From: Cobetia crustatorum
GTDB taxonomy: Bacteria; Pseudomonadota; Gammaproteobacteria; Pseudomonadales; Halomonadaceae
DNA length: 64,000 bases
Assembly: GCF_000591415.1 (NCBI RefSeq)
Contig: NZ_JEMF01000003.1
Coordinates: 1-64,000, forward strand
Direction: 5' to 3'
A program made the translations under genes and the position numbers. This document shows, in pieces, positions 18,587 to 28,426 of this stretch (position 1 is its first letter; each line of letters starts with the position of its first letter). The notes under the pieces are model-generated. The model had not been told where the DNA came from and ran no database searches. It worked only from the letters and a program-made list of their open reading frames with translations.

Positions 18587-20055
18587 AAGTCATCCTGTGA
18601 CGGAGAAACGGTAGGGGAAGAAGCAGTAGAGCCAGAAGATACTGGACCTGGCATGGCTGGCGACTCGTGGGAGGCTGATGTTTGAGCCGGCGCCTGAAAG
18701 AGAGGCTTTGAAGCCAGCTGTGCCTCTTCAGGCGTGTCCCATACCAGACGTGGATCAAAGCTCTGCGCTGACAGCATGGTCAGTACGACTACCACGGCAA
18801 AAGACAGCGCTGCTGGTCCGGGATGTACTGACATCAATGCGCCCAGCTGAATCAGTGCGGCTAACAAGGCCACCACGAACACGTCGACCATCGACCAACG
18901 ACCGATATATTCCGTGATGCGATACAGCGCCACGCGTGCGCGAGCATGCTGTACATCAGGGCGCTGCGCACTGATACATAGCCATGCGATGGCGATCATC
19001 TTTGAGGCGGGTACCAGAATGCTGGCAACGAAGATGACAAGCGCAATCGGCCAGTCACCATGCGACCACAACAGCACGATACCGCCTGCGATGGTTTGCG
19101 GGTCGCTCTCGCCGAGGCTCACGGTACTCATGATCGGGAAGACATTGGCGGGCACGTAGAGTATCAGTGCAGCCACTAGCCAAGCCCAGGTGCGCTGTAG
19201 GCTGGCCGTCTTGCGCTGATGCACCGGATCGCCACAACGACGACAGGCAACATGAGCCTCATGTGCAGTGCAGGCATTGATCAACCCGCAGCTATGGCAG
19301 CTGCCAAGGCCCTGCAATGCGGCGCCCATGCCGGGTAACGTCCCTGTTGGCGCAGATGGCTCGCCAGCCAGGGCAAACCACATCCTGTCGACATCAATAC
19401 TGGCGAGTGTCTTCGTCATCAGCAGGGCAAAGGCACAGAACGCCCAGAACGATGGCCCAAAACTGATATCGGCCATGCCAGCGATCTTGACCAGACTCAC
19501 CATTACGCCAACCAGAAAAACATCTGCCATCATCCACGGTCGCAAGTGACTCAGAGTACGAGCAATGCCGCGCATGCCGGGCAGTGGCAGTTTCAGGCCA
19601 ATGGCAGCATGGGTGTAGATCACGCCAATGAGATATAGCGCAGGTAGCAGCACGATGGTCAGAATCAGCAGAACTGCCAGCGAAGGATAAGACTCTGCTG
19701 TCAGTGCTGTCGGAGCATCGACCAGACTCAAGCTGGCCGAGATGCCATGCGTAGCAAAGGCGATGAACTCGAAAGGCAGCGTCAGCACCAGCATCATCAG
19801 GCAAGCGGTGGCCAGTGCCAAGGTACGTTGCACGGCATGCGCATGGCGCTGAGCAAAGACATGATCGCAACGCGGGCAGCGTGCACGTTCGCCCGGCCTG
19901 AGTGCGGGCAGCGCCACCACAAGATCACAGCACTCGCAGGCTCGCAGTCGTCTGCGCGAGACACTAGCAGTCACTGGCGCAAACATGCGGGGCGGGTCTC
20001 GGGTTTCAAAGGTACGCCGAGTAAAACGACGTAGTGCGTCAAAGGGACGAGGCAT
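18583..20055 (-). CDS. pqiA: PqiA, inner-membrane paraquat-inducible protein
   Basis: An integral membrane protein of the PqiABC system with two homologous halves, each opened by a zinc-ribbon-like Cys motif: CECC at 40-43 with CPRC at 60-63, and CHSCGLINAC with CRRC before the second half. Each half carries about four membrane helices. The open frame extends to 20265, but I place the start at 20055: GGAG lies about 5 bases before this ATG, and the upstream 70 codons are Pro/Arg-rich and unlike the family. Resulting length about 490, typical for PqiA when extended at the N-terminus. First gene of the pqiABC operon. Confidence 0.92.
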   Translation of the reverse strand: MPRPFDALRRFTRRTFETRDPPRMFAPVTASVSRRRLRACECCDLVVALPALRPGERARCPRCDHVFAQRHAHAVQRTLALATACLMMLVLTLPFEFIAFATHGISASLSLVDAPTALTAESYPSLAVLLILTIVLLPALYLIGVIYTHAAIGLKLPLPGMRGIARTLSHLRPWMMADVFLVGVMVSLVKIAGMADISFGPSFWAFCAFALLMTKTLASIDVDRMWFALAGEPSAPTGTLPGMGAALQGLGSCHSCGLINACTAHEAHVACRRCGDPVHQRKTASLQRTWAWLVAALILYVPANVFPIMSTVSLGESDPQTIAGGIVLLWSHGDWPIALVIFVASILVPASKMIAIAWLCISAQRPDVQHARARVALYRITEYIGRWSMVDVFVVALLAALIQLGALMSVHPGPAALSFAVVVVLTMLSAQSFDPRLVWDTPEEAQLASKPLFQAPAQTSASHESPAMPGPVSSGSTASSPTVSPSQDDL

Positions 20056-20288
20056 ATCACTCCAGAGTGATCGGGGGATGCGATGCACTGCCGAGGGTAA
20101 TGGGCTGAGACAGCAGGCGGGAAATGGTGCGTTAGCCTGCCCCGGCGGTAGTGTGTCAGCGCGATGTCGTGTGTCTTCGATATCAGGCAAACAGTGTTCG
20201 ATCATAGCATGATGCCGCAAAAGCCTCGTGGCACTCAATGCTTGAGCGCATGGGCAGGTGGTCATTCATGCCAAGGTTTCTTATCTGC

Positions 20289-20322
20289 AAACAAACACGC
20301 CGCCCCAAGAGGACGGCGTGGA
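20289..20322 (-). terminator. probable terminator of the RND efflux operon
   Basis: On the minus strand CACGCCG pairs with CGGCGTG (20296-20302 with 20314-20320) and is followed by TTTGTTTG, 24 bases past the pump gene stop. Confidence 0.55.
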
Positions 20323-20343
20323 GAACGGTGCATAGAACGCTAG

Positions 20344-23300
20344 TTAGACCAAGTCATCCTCACTGTTGGCTGCTTCGTGAGCATGCTTCAAGTCCTTGGG
20401 TTCACCGAACAGGCGACGGACCACTACATAGCAGACCGGCACCAGGAAGATCGCCAGTACCGTGGCCGAGATCATCCCGCCGATCACGCCGTTACCGATG
20501 GCATGACGGCTGGCGGCACCGGCGCCTGAGGAAATGGCCAGCGGTACGGCACCTAGGGTGAAGGCTAGTGAGGTCATCAGGATAGGACGCAAACGCATGC
20601 GCACCGCTTCCATGGTGGCATCGATCAGCGAGCGTCCCTGCACCTCAAGGTCCTTGGCGAATTCGACGATCAAGATGGCGTTCTTGGCCGAGAGTCCGAT
20701 GGTCGTCACCAGACCTACCTGGAAGTAGACATCGTTATCCAGTCCGCGCAGCCAGGTTGCCAATAGTGCACCCAGTACCCCTAGTGGCACGACGAGCATC
20801 ACGGAGAATGGAATACTCCAGCTCTCGTAAAGGGCGGCGAGACACAGGAAGACGAACACCAAGGAGATGGCGTAAAGATAGGGTGCCATACCGCCGCTCT
20901 GGGATTCCTGCAGCGAAATCCCGGTCCATTCCAGTGCGACACCGTTATCGAGTTGATTGACCATCTCTTCCATCGCCTGCATGGCCTGCCCCGTAGAGTA
21001 GCCCGGAGCTGCCTGGCCCAGTAGCTCCATCGAGGAAACGCCGTTGTAACGCTCCAGCTGTGGTGAGCCGTAGGTCCACTCGCCGTGGATGAAGGCGCTC
21101 AGCGGTACCATTTCGCCACTACTGTTACGCACATACCACTTCTTCAAGTCTTCTGGCTGCATACGCGCACTGGCGACTGCCTGCACATAAACCTTCTTGG
21201 TACGACCATTATCGAGGAAGTCATTGACATAGCTTGACCCCCACGCAGTAGACAGTGTCGAGTATACCTCTGATAGCGAGACGCCCATGGCAGTTGCCTT
21301 GAGTTCATCAATATTCAACGTGAACTGAGGGCTATCTTCCAGGCCATTGGGGCGCAGGCCAGTCACTGCAGGGTTCTGAGCGGCCATGCCCAACAGCTGA
21401 TTCCGAGTGTCGGTAAGTGATTTATGGCCTATGCCACCGCGATCGACCAGCATCATGTCGAAGCCACTGGCATTACCTAGCTCCATGATCGGTGGCGGAT
21501 TGATGGCGAAGACTACCGCTTCCTTGATGCTATTGAAGTAGTTCTGTGCCTTGCCGACCACATCGAAAGAGTCACGCTCGCGCTCATCCCAAGGCTTCAG
21601 GTTGATGAAGGCCAGTCCCATGTTTTGACCGCGACCAGCGAAGCTGAAGCCGGCAACGTCGAACATTTCCTGGACGGCATCCCCTTGGTCGACGAGGAAG
21701 TGATGCTCGACCTTGGCGAGGGTTTCGAGGGTCTGCTCTTGGGTGGAGCCCACTGGCAGAATGACCTGGTTGAACAGGTAGCCTGATCTTCGTCCGGCAG
21801 GAAACCGGTCGGAATGCGAGTAAATAGCACACCGCAACCCACGATGATCAGTGCATAGACCAGCATGGAGCGGCCGGTGCGCTTGAGCATGCCACTCACG
21901 CCTTTCTGATAGTTGGCATTGGAGCGGTCAAAGGTACGGTTGAACAGGCCAAAGAAGCCGGTGGTCTTCTCCTTGGTGGGCTTGAGCAGCGTCGCACACA
22001 GCGCTGGCGTCAGGATCAGAGCGACCAGTACAGAGAGTGTCATGGCTGACACTATCGTGACCGAGAATTGTCGGAAAATCGCGCCAGTAGTGCCGGGGAA
22101 GAAGGCCATCGGAATGAAGACCGACGATAGCACCAGACCGATACCGACCAGGGCGCCGGTAATCTGCCCCATCGATTTGCGTGTCGCTTCCAGCGGGGTG
22201 AGCTTGTCCTCATGCATGACACGCTCGACGTTTTCCACTACCACGATGGCGTCATCTACCAGCAGTCCGATCGCTAGTACCATGGCAAACATGGTCAGGG
22301 TGTTGATCGAGTAACCGAGGACTTCCAATACGCCGAACGTGCCCAGCAAGACTACCGGTACCGCGATGGTCGGGATAAGCGTGGCGCGGAAGTTCTGCAG
22401 GAACAGCAGCATGACAAGGAAAACCAAGCCCACGGCTTCCAGCAGCGTTATTACCACTTCTTCGATGGAAATCTTGACGAAGGGTGAGGTGTCGTAAGGC
22501 ACCTTGTAGCTCATACCTTGCGGGAAGTAGGCCGACAGCTCATCAAGACGGTCCTTGGCGGCCTGAACGGTATCCAGCGCATTGGCTCCGGATGCTAGCT
22601 TGATGCCCAGGCCGGCAGCCGGCTTGCCGTTATAGCGGCTGACGGTGCTGTAGGTTTCAGCGCCTTTCTCGACGTGGCCTACATCGCGCAGGTAAACCTG
22701 GGAGCCGTCTTCTTGGGTCTTGAGCAGGATATTGCCGAATTGCTCAGGCGTCTCGAAGAGCGTCTGGGCAACGATGGTGGCATTGAGTTGCTGCCCTTTT
22801 TCGGCCGGTAGATTGCCCAACTGACCAGAGGCGATCTGATTGTTCTGGGTGCTGATAGCACTGGTGACGTCACTGGTAGTCAGTTTGAAGTTGTTGAGCT
22901 TCTGTGGATCCAACCACACACGCATGGCACCCGGCGCACCGAATAACTGAGTCTCGCCGATACCCTGTACGCGGGCCACTTCATCCTGAATGTCCGAGGC
23001 CACATAGTCAGTCAGCTGCTGTTTTGTCATGCTGCCGTCGTCAGAGACGAAGGCAGCGACCATCAAGAAACTACCAGAAGATTTGGTGACGGATACTCCT
23101 TGCTGCTGAACCGTCTGAGGCAGCCGCGGTGTCGCCAATTGCAGCTTGTTCTGTACCTGAACCTGAGCGATATCAGGGTCCGTGCCGGTGTCAAAGCTCA
23201 GCTCGATGCTGGCATTGCCCTCAGAGTCTGAAGAAGAGCTCATGTACAGCAGATTGTCGATGCCGTTCATCTGCTGCTCAATGACCTGGGTCACCGTATC

Positions 23301-23474
23301 TTCTACTGTCTGGGCAGAGGCACCGGAATAAGTTGCTTGAATGGTAATGCTGGTAGGTGCCAGCGAGGGATATTGTTCAATGGGTAGCTTGAGGATGCTG
23401 AAGATACCCCCCAGCATCACGATGATGGCGAGCACCCAGGCGAAAATAGGGCGATCGATAAAGTATCTGGCCAT
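20344..23474 (-). pseudogene. RND multidrug efflux pump (AcrB/MexB type), one frameshift
   Basis: Inner-membrane proton-driven drug exporter of the HAE-1 family. The N-terminal part (23474 to about 21785) starts [17 protein letters not shown] and has the proton-relay motif [18 protein letters not shown]. After FLPDEDQ the frame is lost; the rest ([18 protein letters not shown] onward) reads on in another frame to 20344, including [17 protein letters not shown] with the relay Lys. One missing G, turning CAG-GGC-TAC into CAGGCTAC near 21780-21785, explains it. Restored length is about 1043 residues, normal for AcrB. All motifs are intact, so a sequencing error is as likely as real inactivation. 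It follows the adaptor gene by 105 bases. Confidence 0.92.
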
Positions 23475-23579
23475 GACGTTTAATGCTCCTGGAACGTCGT
23501 TCGGGACGTGCTACCAGTGTGAGTAGAGGCTTGTACCTCCACTGGCCTGGTGGCAGTGGTGCGGAAAGGGGCGTCAGGC

Positions 23580-24866
23580 TTACTGGTTATTGCCAGCCTT
23601 GGCTTGATCATTCTCCGAGGAGTCATCTTCAGTCGCTGACGGCTGAGCGGATGTATTTTGCTCGACAGACTCTTCGCTGTTGGCGATCTGAACGGCAGCT
23701 CCCGGCTTGATCTTCTGAAGCCCACTGACGATGACCTTGTCGCCGCTATTGAGGCCACTGGTCACCAGCCACTGATTGTCGATGGCTTGACCGATCACCA
23801 CTTGCTTGGCTTCCACCTTGCTTTCAGCATTGACTACCATCACGTTGGCATTGCCCTGATTATCACGGCTCACGGCTTTCTGCGGGACTAGGATGGCATC
23901 TTTCGCTACTGCTTCTGTCAGACGTGCGCGTACGAACATGCCAGGCAGTAACAGCTCGTCTTCGTTGGGGAACAGGGCGCGCAGGGTCACCATTCCGGTA
24001 CCTTCATCGACGCTAACATCGGCAAACTGAAGCTTGCCTTTGGCGGCGTAGACACTGCCATCTTCCATTACCAGCTCTACTGGTGCTTGCTCCGGCGCCG
24101 CGGAAGCATCACGATTTTCGGCCAGCTCACGCTTAAGACGCAACACCTCGCTAGCGGACTGGGTCACGTCGATATAGATAGGGTCCAGCTGCTGTACAGT
24201 AGCCAAGCTCGTATCCTGACTGGCCGTGACCAGCGCGCCTTTGGTGACGCTTGATTTACCTATACGTCCACTGATTGGCGACGTCACCACACTGTAATCC
24301 AGATTGATCTGTGCGCTGGTCAGAGAGGCCTTGGCTGAAGCGACGTCAGCACGACCTTCACCGACAGTGGCGACGGCATCATCGTAGTTCTGCTGGCTGA
24401 CCATCTTGCGAGCGACCAACTGTTTGAAGCGCTTGGCCTGCAGGTTGGAAGTGTGCAGGCTTGCTTCAGCGCGGGCGAGACTGGCCTTGGCACTTGCAAC
24501 ATCCGCACGATAGGTGCGGGCATCAATGTGATACAGCGCCTGACCTTCCTCGACGTCACTGCCTTCCTTGAAATCACGCGACTCGATGATGCCGCCGACC
24601 TGCGGGCGCACTTCAGCGATCTGATAGGCACGCGTACGGCCGGGAAGCTCAGTGGTAAGCGGCACGTCACTAGCGGTGACTGTGACTACTTCGACTTGAG
24701 GTGCCTGGCTGGCTCCTGCAGGACTCTGGCCTGCAGCTTCCTTGTCGTCGCTACAACCGGCCAGTAGAGCGCCGAGCAACAACAGGCCTGCTGGGAAGCG
24801 GCCGATGCTGGTGGTTCTGGTCTGTCTCGCCGAGCGACGGGGGTGACCTGGGGAAGTCGGGGCCAT
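23580..24866 (-). CDS. RND efflux periplasmic adaptor lipoprotein (AcrA/MexA type)
   Basis: Links the RND pump to an outer-membrane channel. From the ATG at 24866 (GGA 8 bases upstream) the protein has 428 residues. A signal peptide ends in lipobox LLAGC with Cys38. Then come the lipoyl/barrel-sandwich start (VRPQVGGIIESRDFKEGSDV), a long hairpin (SLARAEASLHTSNLQAKRF), the second lipoyl half (SPISGRIGKSSVTKG), and the beta-barrel and membrane-proximal domains (VTLRALFPNEDELLLPGMFV). The C-terminal tail is rich in Ser, Glu and Asn. No outer-membrane factor or TetR-type regulator gene is adjacent, so a shared TolC elsewhere is likely. Confidence 0.94.
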   Translation of the reverse strand: MAPTSPGHPRRSARQTRTTSIGRFPAGLLLLGALLAGCSDDKEAAGQSPAGASQAPQVEVVTVTASDVPLTTELPGRTRAYQIAEVRPQVGGIIESRDFKEGSDVEEGQALYHIDARTYRADVASAKASLARAEASLHTSNLQAKRFKQLVARKMVSQQNYDDAVATVGEGRADVASAKASLTSAQINLDYSVVTSPISGRIGKSSVTKGALVTASQDTSLATVQQLDPIYIDVTQSASEVLRLKRELAENRDASAAPEQAPVELVMEDGSVYAAKGKLQFADVSVDEGTGMVTLRALFPNEDELLLPGMFVRARLTEAVAKDAILVPQKAVSRDNQGNANVMVVNAESKVEAKQVVIGQAIDNQWLVTSGLNSGDKVIVSGLQKIKPGAAVQIANSEESVEQNTSAQPSATEDDSSENDQAKAGNNQ

Positions 24867-25001
24867 TGGGGAGTCCTTGCAGTGGTCAGAAAGCTGAGCA
24901 GCAAACCGTTGCTTCATGGGGCAGCGGGAGGCTAACGAATATATTTAGCCGGCTATTCTATCGGAATGATGTGATGACTGTATGCATTGTTTGTGCAACC
25001 T

Positions 25002-25053
25002 GGCGGGCCCGCGTGGACATGCTCGAGTGAACGAACAGAGGTGCGGGCCCGCC
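25002..25053. repeat. GC-rich inverted repeat with palindromic cores
   Basis: GGCGGGCCCGC (25002-25012) and its reverse complement (25043-25053) are 30 bases apart, and each core GCGGGCCCGC is itself a palindrome. It could be a pair of operator sites for the efflux operon or a hairpin; sequence alone cannot decide. Confidence 0.45.
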
Positions 25054-25169
25054 TATCGTGACAGTCTATCGAATATGGCCGCCGGATTGTCAGCACTGAT
25101 TGCCGTTTCGGGTCGTCAGCGCCAGATCATCAGCACTGCTCGTCCAGGCTCATCTCACAGACAATGCCG

Positions 25170-25202
25170 GTGGCCACGATAGCGATGCTGTCGCGTGGCC
25201 AC
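25170..25202 (-). terminator. possible terminator of the cstA-cory-CC-star-arsA operon
   Basis: GTGGCCACG (25170-25178) pairs with CGTGGCCAC (25194-25202), 9 bases after the ArsA-type gene stop. There is no T run, so the role is tentative. Confidence 0.35.
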
Positions 25203-25210
25203 TCAAAGGG

Positions 25211-26386
25211 TCAGGTGGGGGAAGTATGGCAGGTGTCGCTGTCATGAAGATGACAGCGAGGGGAGGCTTGGCAGGTATCACGAGGTTGCCAAGGGGCAAA
25301 GCCCGTCAGCGCCGTGATCAAAGGGGTGAGACTTGCACGATCTTCCGGTAACTGCGGCTGGCGAAGCAAGCGAAGGCAAGGGCGGTCATGGAAGGCCTTG
25401 TATAGCTCGGCAGTCCAGTGTTGCTGCTGCTCATGCCAACGCGCGATCCAGTCTTGACGGCCCTCAAGCGCATCATCAGGCAGGCACTGATTGATGATCA
25501 AACCACCGACGGTCATGCCATGTGCTTCCAATGCTTCACGCGTACGCGTTGTTTCGAGGCAAGGCAACTTCTCGGGTGTGCTGACCAATATTACTCGTGC
25601 GTACTGGCCCTCTGTCAGCCGAGTACGCAATGCTGCGTAACGGGCTCTCCGTTGCTCCAGCGCTTCACTGATAGGGTCATCTGCTGCTGAGGGGCCCTTC
25701 GTGGATGAAGTCGTAGCGGCATCCTGACTATCTAGCCACAGGCTGCGTTCGGCGACAGCGCGCTTGCGCTGCCCGAGCATGCCCTCCAGCCATCCTCCAA
25801 GCACCTCCGGCAGGCTCAACAGGCGAATGGTGTGCCCGCTGGGGGCGGTATCGAAGATGATATGTCGATATTGTCGACTGTCTGTGGCCAGCGGCGCAGG
25901 CGGTGTCAGGATGATCTCCACCAGCGCATCAAAGAGCGCCGCCTCACTGGTGCCGGGTGCATGACGCGCCAATGCCAGCTGACGCATCACGGTCGCGCTG
26001 CGCTCGCCGCTGACGAGTGGGGCGATTCGCTGACGCACGGCTGCTAGATAACGCTCACATTCCTGTTCGGGGTCCAGCTCCATCACCTCAAGCTGGGGAG
26101 CGATGGTGCGTGGATGGCCGTCCAATGGCCCGAACAGATCACCCAGATTGTGTGCGGGGTCAGTGGAGACCAACAGCGTCGCTTCACCGGCCTCAGCGAG
26201 TGCCAATGCCTGAGCGGCGGCGCAGCTGGTCTTGCCGACACCGCCCTTGCCGCCAAAGAACCACACTTCAGGCGGCGGCTCATGAACCTCCTTTCGTGAG
26301 GTATCGCCTGACGTTGATGCCATCGCGACAGAGGCTGTCTGCGTCTTGCTGGCTCGCCGGCCCTTCCACCACCCCCTCAGCAGCAC
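25211..26386 (-). CDS. ArsA/Get3-type ATPase linked to CstA
   Basis: A soluble ATPase of the ArsA/TRC40 family, 391 residues. Walker A (deviant P-loop) GGKGGVGKT lies at 45-53, the switch region STDPAHNLGDLFG at about 74-86, and the family signature DTAPSGHTIRLL at about 180. The last 25 residues hold three Cys and three His (DTCQ, PRCHLHD, DTCHT), unlike classical ArsA. It starts at GTG 26386, with GGAGGG about 6 bases upstream, overlapping the cory-CC-star gene by 10 bases. The context (cstA, CC-terminal protein) makes arsenite export unlikely; no arsB or arsR is near. A role in maturation or control of CstA is inference. Confidence 0.88.
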   Translation of the reverse strand: MLLRGWWKGRRASKTQTASVAMASTSGDTSRKEVHEPPPEVWFFGGKGGVGKTSCAAAQALALAEAGEATLLVSTDPAHNLGDLFGPLDGHPRTIAPQLEVMELDPEQECERYLAAVRQRIAPLVSGERSATVMRQLALARHAPGTSEAALFDALVEIILTPPAPLATDSRQYRHIIFDTAPSGHTIRLLSLPEVLGGWLEGMLGQRKRAVAERSLWLDSQDAATTSSTKGPSAADDPISEALEQRRARYAALRTRLTEGQYARVILVSTPEKLPCLETTRTREALEAHGMTVGGLIINQCLPDDALEGRQDWIARWHEQQQHWTAELYKAFHDRPCLRLLRQPQLPEDRASLTPLITALTGFAPWQPRDTCQASPRCHLHDSDTCHTSPT

Positions 26387-26688
26387 TTGATGCCCTCCAG
26401 CGGCGAGTGCTCAAGCCCTTGGCGGAGATGCCAGTCATGCATGCGCTCCAGCATTAGTGGCAGCATCTCCAATGACACGGCAGGTGCCGGGTTCGGTATT
26501 CCCATCATCTCGGCGAAGCTCAGCATCATGAAGATATCTTCCTCCTCACGTGCCAGCTGGGCGAGGTCACGCTGCTGGTTGACGCGCAGCATGGCCTCCC
26601 AGCCTTCACGTAACTGTCCTGCACGCGTTATCAGTGCGCGTAGGGCGGAGTGTGGCAATGCCAGTCTCTGCCCGCCGTCAGCCTTCAT
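26377..26688 (-). CDS. cory-CC-star family small protein
   Basis: A 103-residue helical protein ending in Lys-Cys-Cys-stop, the feature that names the family. It contains a charged helix (QQRDLAQLAREEEDIFMM) and a Pro-rich turn (MGIPNPAPAVSLEMLPLML). From memory the family occurs next to carbon-starvation transporters and an ArsA-type ATPase, as here. Its ATG overlaps the end of cstA by 11 bases, and its stop overlaps the next GTG, so the three genes are tightly coupled. No signal peptide or membrane segment. The C-terminal Cys pair suggests a metal- or thiol-based link with the ATPase; this is a guess. Confidence 0.82.
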   Translation of the reverse strand: MKADGGQRLALPHSALRALITRAGQLREGWEAMLRVNQQRDLAQLAREEEDIFMMLSFAEMMGIPNPAPAVSLEMLPLMLERMHDWHLRQGLEHSPLEGIKCC

Positions 26689-28426
26689 GTGCAGTGACCG
26701 GCATCGGTGCTTTCAAGCTGCGTGTTGCCTCGAGCAGAATCCACAGTGCGAAAACCATGATCAGACTGCCAAAGGTGAACAACAGCCATTGCGGGTCATT
26801 GTTGCCCATGCCAGACCAGTCCAGCACGACCTGCTGCACCATTGCCCACAGCGTCATGATCATCAGGAAGACCATCGGCGCCAATGTGTAGATGACAGGA
26901 CGCCCCTGGCGCTTGAGCCAGACTGAAATCAGCATCAGCGAAATGCCGGCCAGCAGCTGATTGCTGGTGCCGAACAGCGGCCACAGCAGATAGCCACCGG
27001 AGCCAAAGCCTTTCGGACCTTGCGGGAGAATGACCAATGCCGCGCTGGCGACCACCGCAATGCTGGTGGCGACGTGCTTGTGGCTGAGCGCCGGCATACC
27101 GTATTCGCTGCCCAGCTCCGCAATGATGTAGCGCATCAGGCGTACGGCAGAGTCCAGTGTGGTGGCCGCAAAGCTGACCACGATGACGGCGACCAGCGTG
27201 CTACCGACACTGGCGGGCAGGCCAAGATGCGAGATCAGCTGACCCGCCCCTTGCACAAAGCTTGAGAGACCATTGGCGCCCGCCGCTGCGAAGCTTGAAT
27301 AGGTGGCACTGAAATCGGCCTGACTGCCGAATAGCGTCGCCACGGCGATGATGGAAATCAGCGCTAGCATGCCTTCACCCAGCGCCCCGGAGTAGCCAAT
27401 CATGCGGGCATCTGGCTCATACGCTAGTTGCTTGGAGGTAGTGCCGGAAGCGACCAGCCCGTGGAAACCGGAGATTGCACCACAAGCTATGGTGATGAAT
27501 AGCAACGGATAGAAGGACATCTCGGCATCGGCGTTGTAAGCCGGTGCTGTCAGGTGCGGCCCCCCCACGGCCAGGCCCAGATACAGCAGTACTAGCCCCA
27601 CCACTAATTGATGGGAATTGATGGTGTCGCGCGGCTGGAGCAACTTCCAGACGGGCAGTACCGAGGCCACATAGACATACACCATCAATGCGATGATCCA
27701 GACCAGGAAGGCGCTGGAGATGGGGGAGAGACCAAACAGTAGCGTGCCGTTTTCACCGCCGGCCATGGCTGTAAAGGTGCCTGCCAAATCAATCTGCAAG
27801 AATTCGAACTGTCCCGCCAGCAGAGCGGTGGCATACATCACGATCAGCGCCAGAATCGAGGGGATCAACATCTTGCCACCGCGTCGATAAACACGATGAC
27901 CGATCCATACCGCTAACGGGATCTGGATCACTACCGACAGCACACTGGCAGGGAAGTTGATGAATAGATTGGCGATCACCCACGCGAATACCGCGTTAAG
28001 CATCAGTACTAGAATAAGAATGATGAAAAGAAACAGTAACTTGGCCCGCTTGCCAATCAGCTTGTCAGCCAGAGTGCCGATAGACTGTCCGCGATGACGC
28101 GCAGATAGCGTCAAAGTGCCAAAGTCGTGCACACCCGCCGCAAATAGACTGCCTAGTACTACCCACAGTACGGCCGGTAGCCAGCCCCAATAGACCGCAA
28201 TCGCAGGCCCGACGATCGGTGCAGCGCCCGCTACCGACGTGAAATGATGTCCCCACAGTACCCAGCGATTCGTCGGCAGATAATCTGTGTCATCGCGCAA
28301 TGCATGCGCCGGTGTCACGAAATCAGGGTCCAGACGGAAGATACGCTCGGCCAGAAAGCGTGAGTAGAAGCGGTAGCCGAAGGCGAAGGCGAGGCAGCCG
28401 AACAAGGCAAGCCAGATGGCGTTCAT
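26678..28426 (-). CDS. cstA: CstA family carbon-starvation transporter
   Basis: An inner-membrane transporter of the CstA/BtsT family, known for pyruvate uptake and linked to peptide use under carbon starvation. 582 residues with about 15 helices. Family signatures: TNRWVLWGHHFTSVAGAAPIVGPAIA near residue 50, AGVHDFGTLTLSARHRGQSIG, and GTTSKQL in the middle. I place the start at ATG 28426 (GGAG 6 bases upstream); the frame stays open to 28543 but the extra 39 residues are unrelated. First gene of an operon with the CC-terminal protein and the ArsA-type ATPase. Shorter than E. coli CstA (about 700), like the short class in pseudomonads. Confidence 0.94.
   Translation of the reverse strand: MNAIWLALFGCLAFAFGYRFYSRFLAERIFRLDPDFVTPAHALRDDTDYLPTNRWVLWGHHFTSVAGAAPIVGPAIAVYWGWLPAVLWVVLGSLFAAGVHDFGTLTLSARHRGQSIGTLADKLIGKRAKLLFLFIILILVLMLNAVFAWVIANLFINFPASVLSVVIQIPLAVWIGHRVYRRGGKMLIPSILALIVMYATALLAGQFEFLQIDLAGTFTAMAGGENGTLLFGLSPISSAFLVWIIALMVYVYVASVLPVWKLLQPRDTINSHQLVVGLVLLYLGLAVGGPHLTAPAYNADAEMSFYPLLFITIACGAISGFHGLVASGTTSKQLAYEPDARMIGYSGALGEGMLALISIIAVATLFGSQADFSATYSSFAAAGANGLSSFVQGAGQLISHLGLPASVGSTLVAVIVVSFAATTLDSAVRLMRYIIAELGSEYGMPALSHKHVATSIAVVASAALVILPQGPKGFGSGGYLLWPLFGTSNQLLAGISLMLISVWLKRQGRPVIYTLAPMVFLMIMTLWAMVQQVVLDWSGMGNNDPQWLLFTFGSLIMVFALWILLEATRSLKAPMPVTAHEG

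Larger units (their letters stand above)
24867..25210. other. 344-base gap between ArsA-type and adaptor genes, with two inverted repeats
   Basis: The gap should contain the terminator of the cstA-arsA operon and the promoter of the efflux operon. Two GC-rich inverted repeats lie here (25002-25053 and 25170-25202). I see no credible gene. Confidence 0.5.

Noticed and set aside
20056-20265. 70-codon N-terminal extension of pqiA
   Set aside because: Pro/Arg-rich, unlike PqiA, while the inner ATG at 20055 has a good ribosome-binding site.
25211-26386. Arsenic-resistance ATPase (arsA) as part of an ars operon
   Set aside because: No arsB, arsC, arsD or arsR nearby; the gene is coupled to cstA instead.
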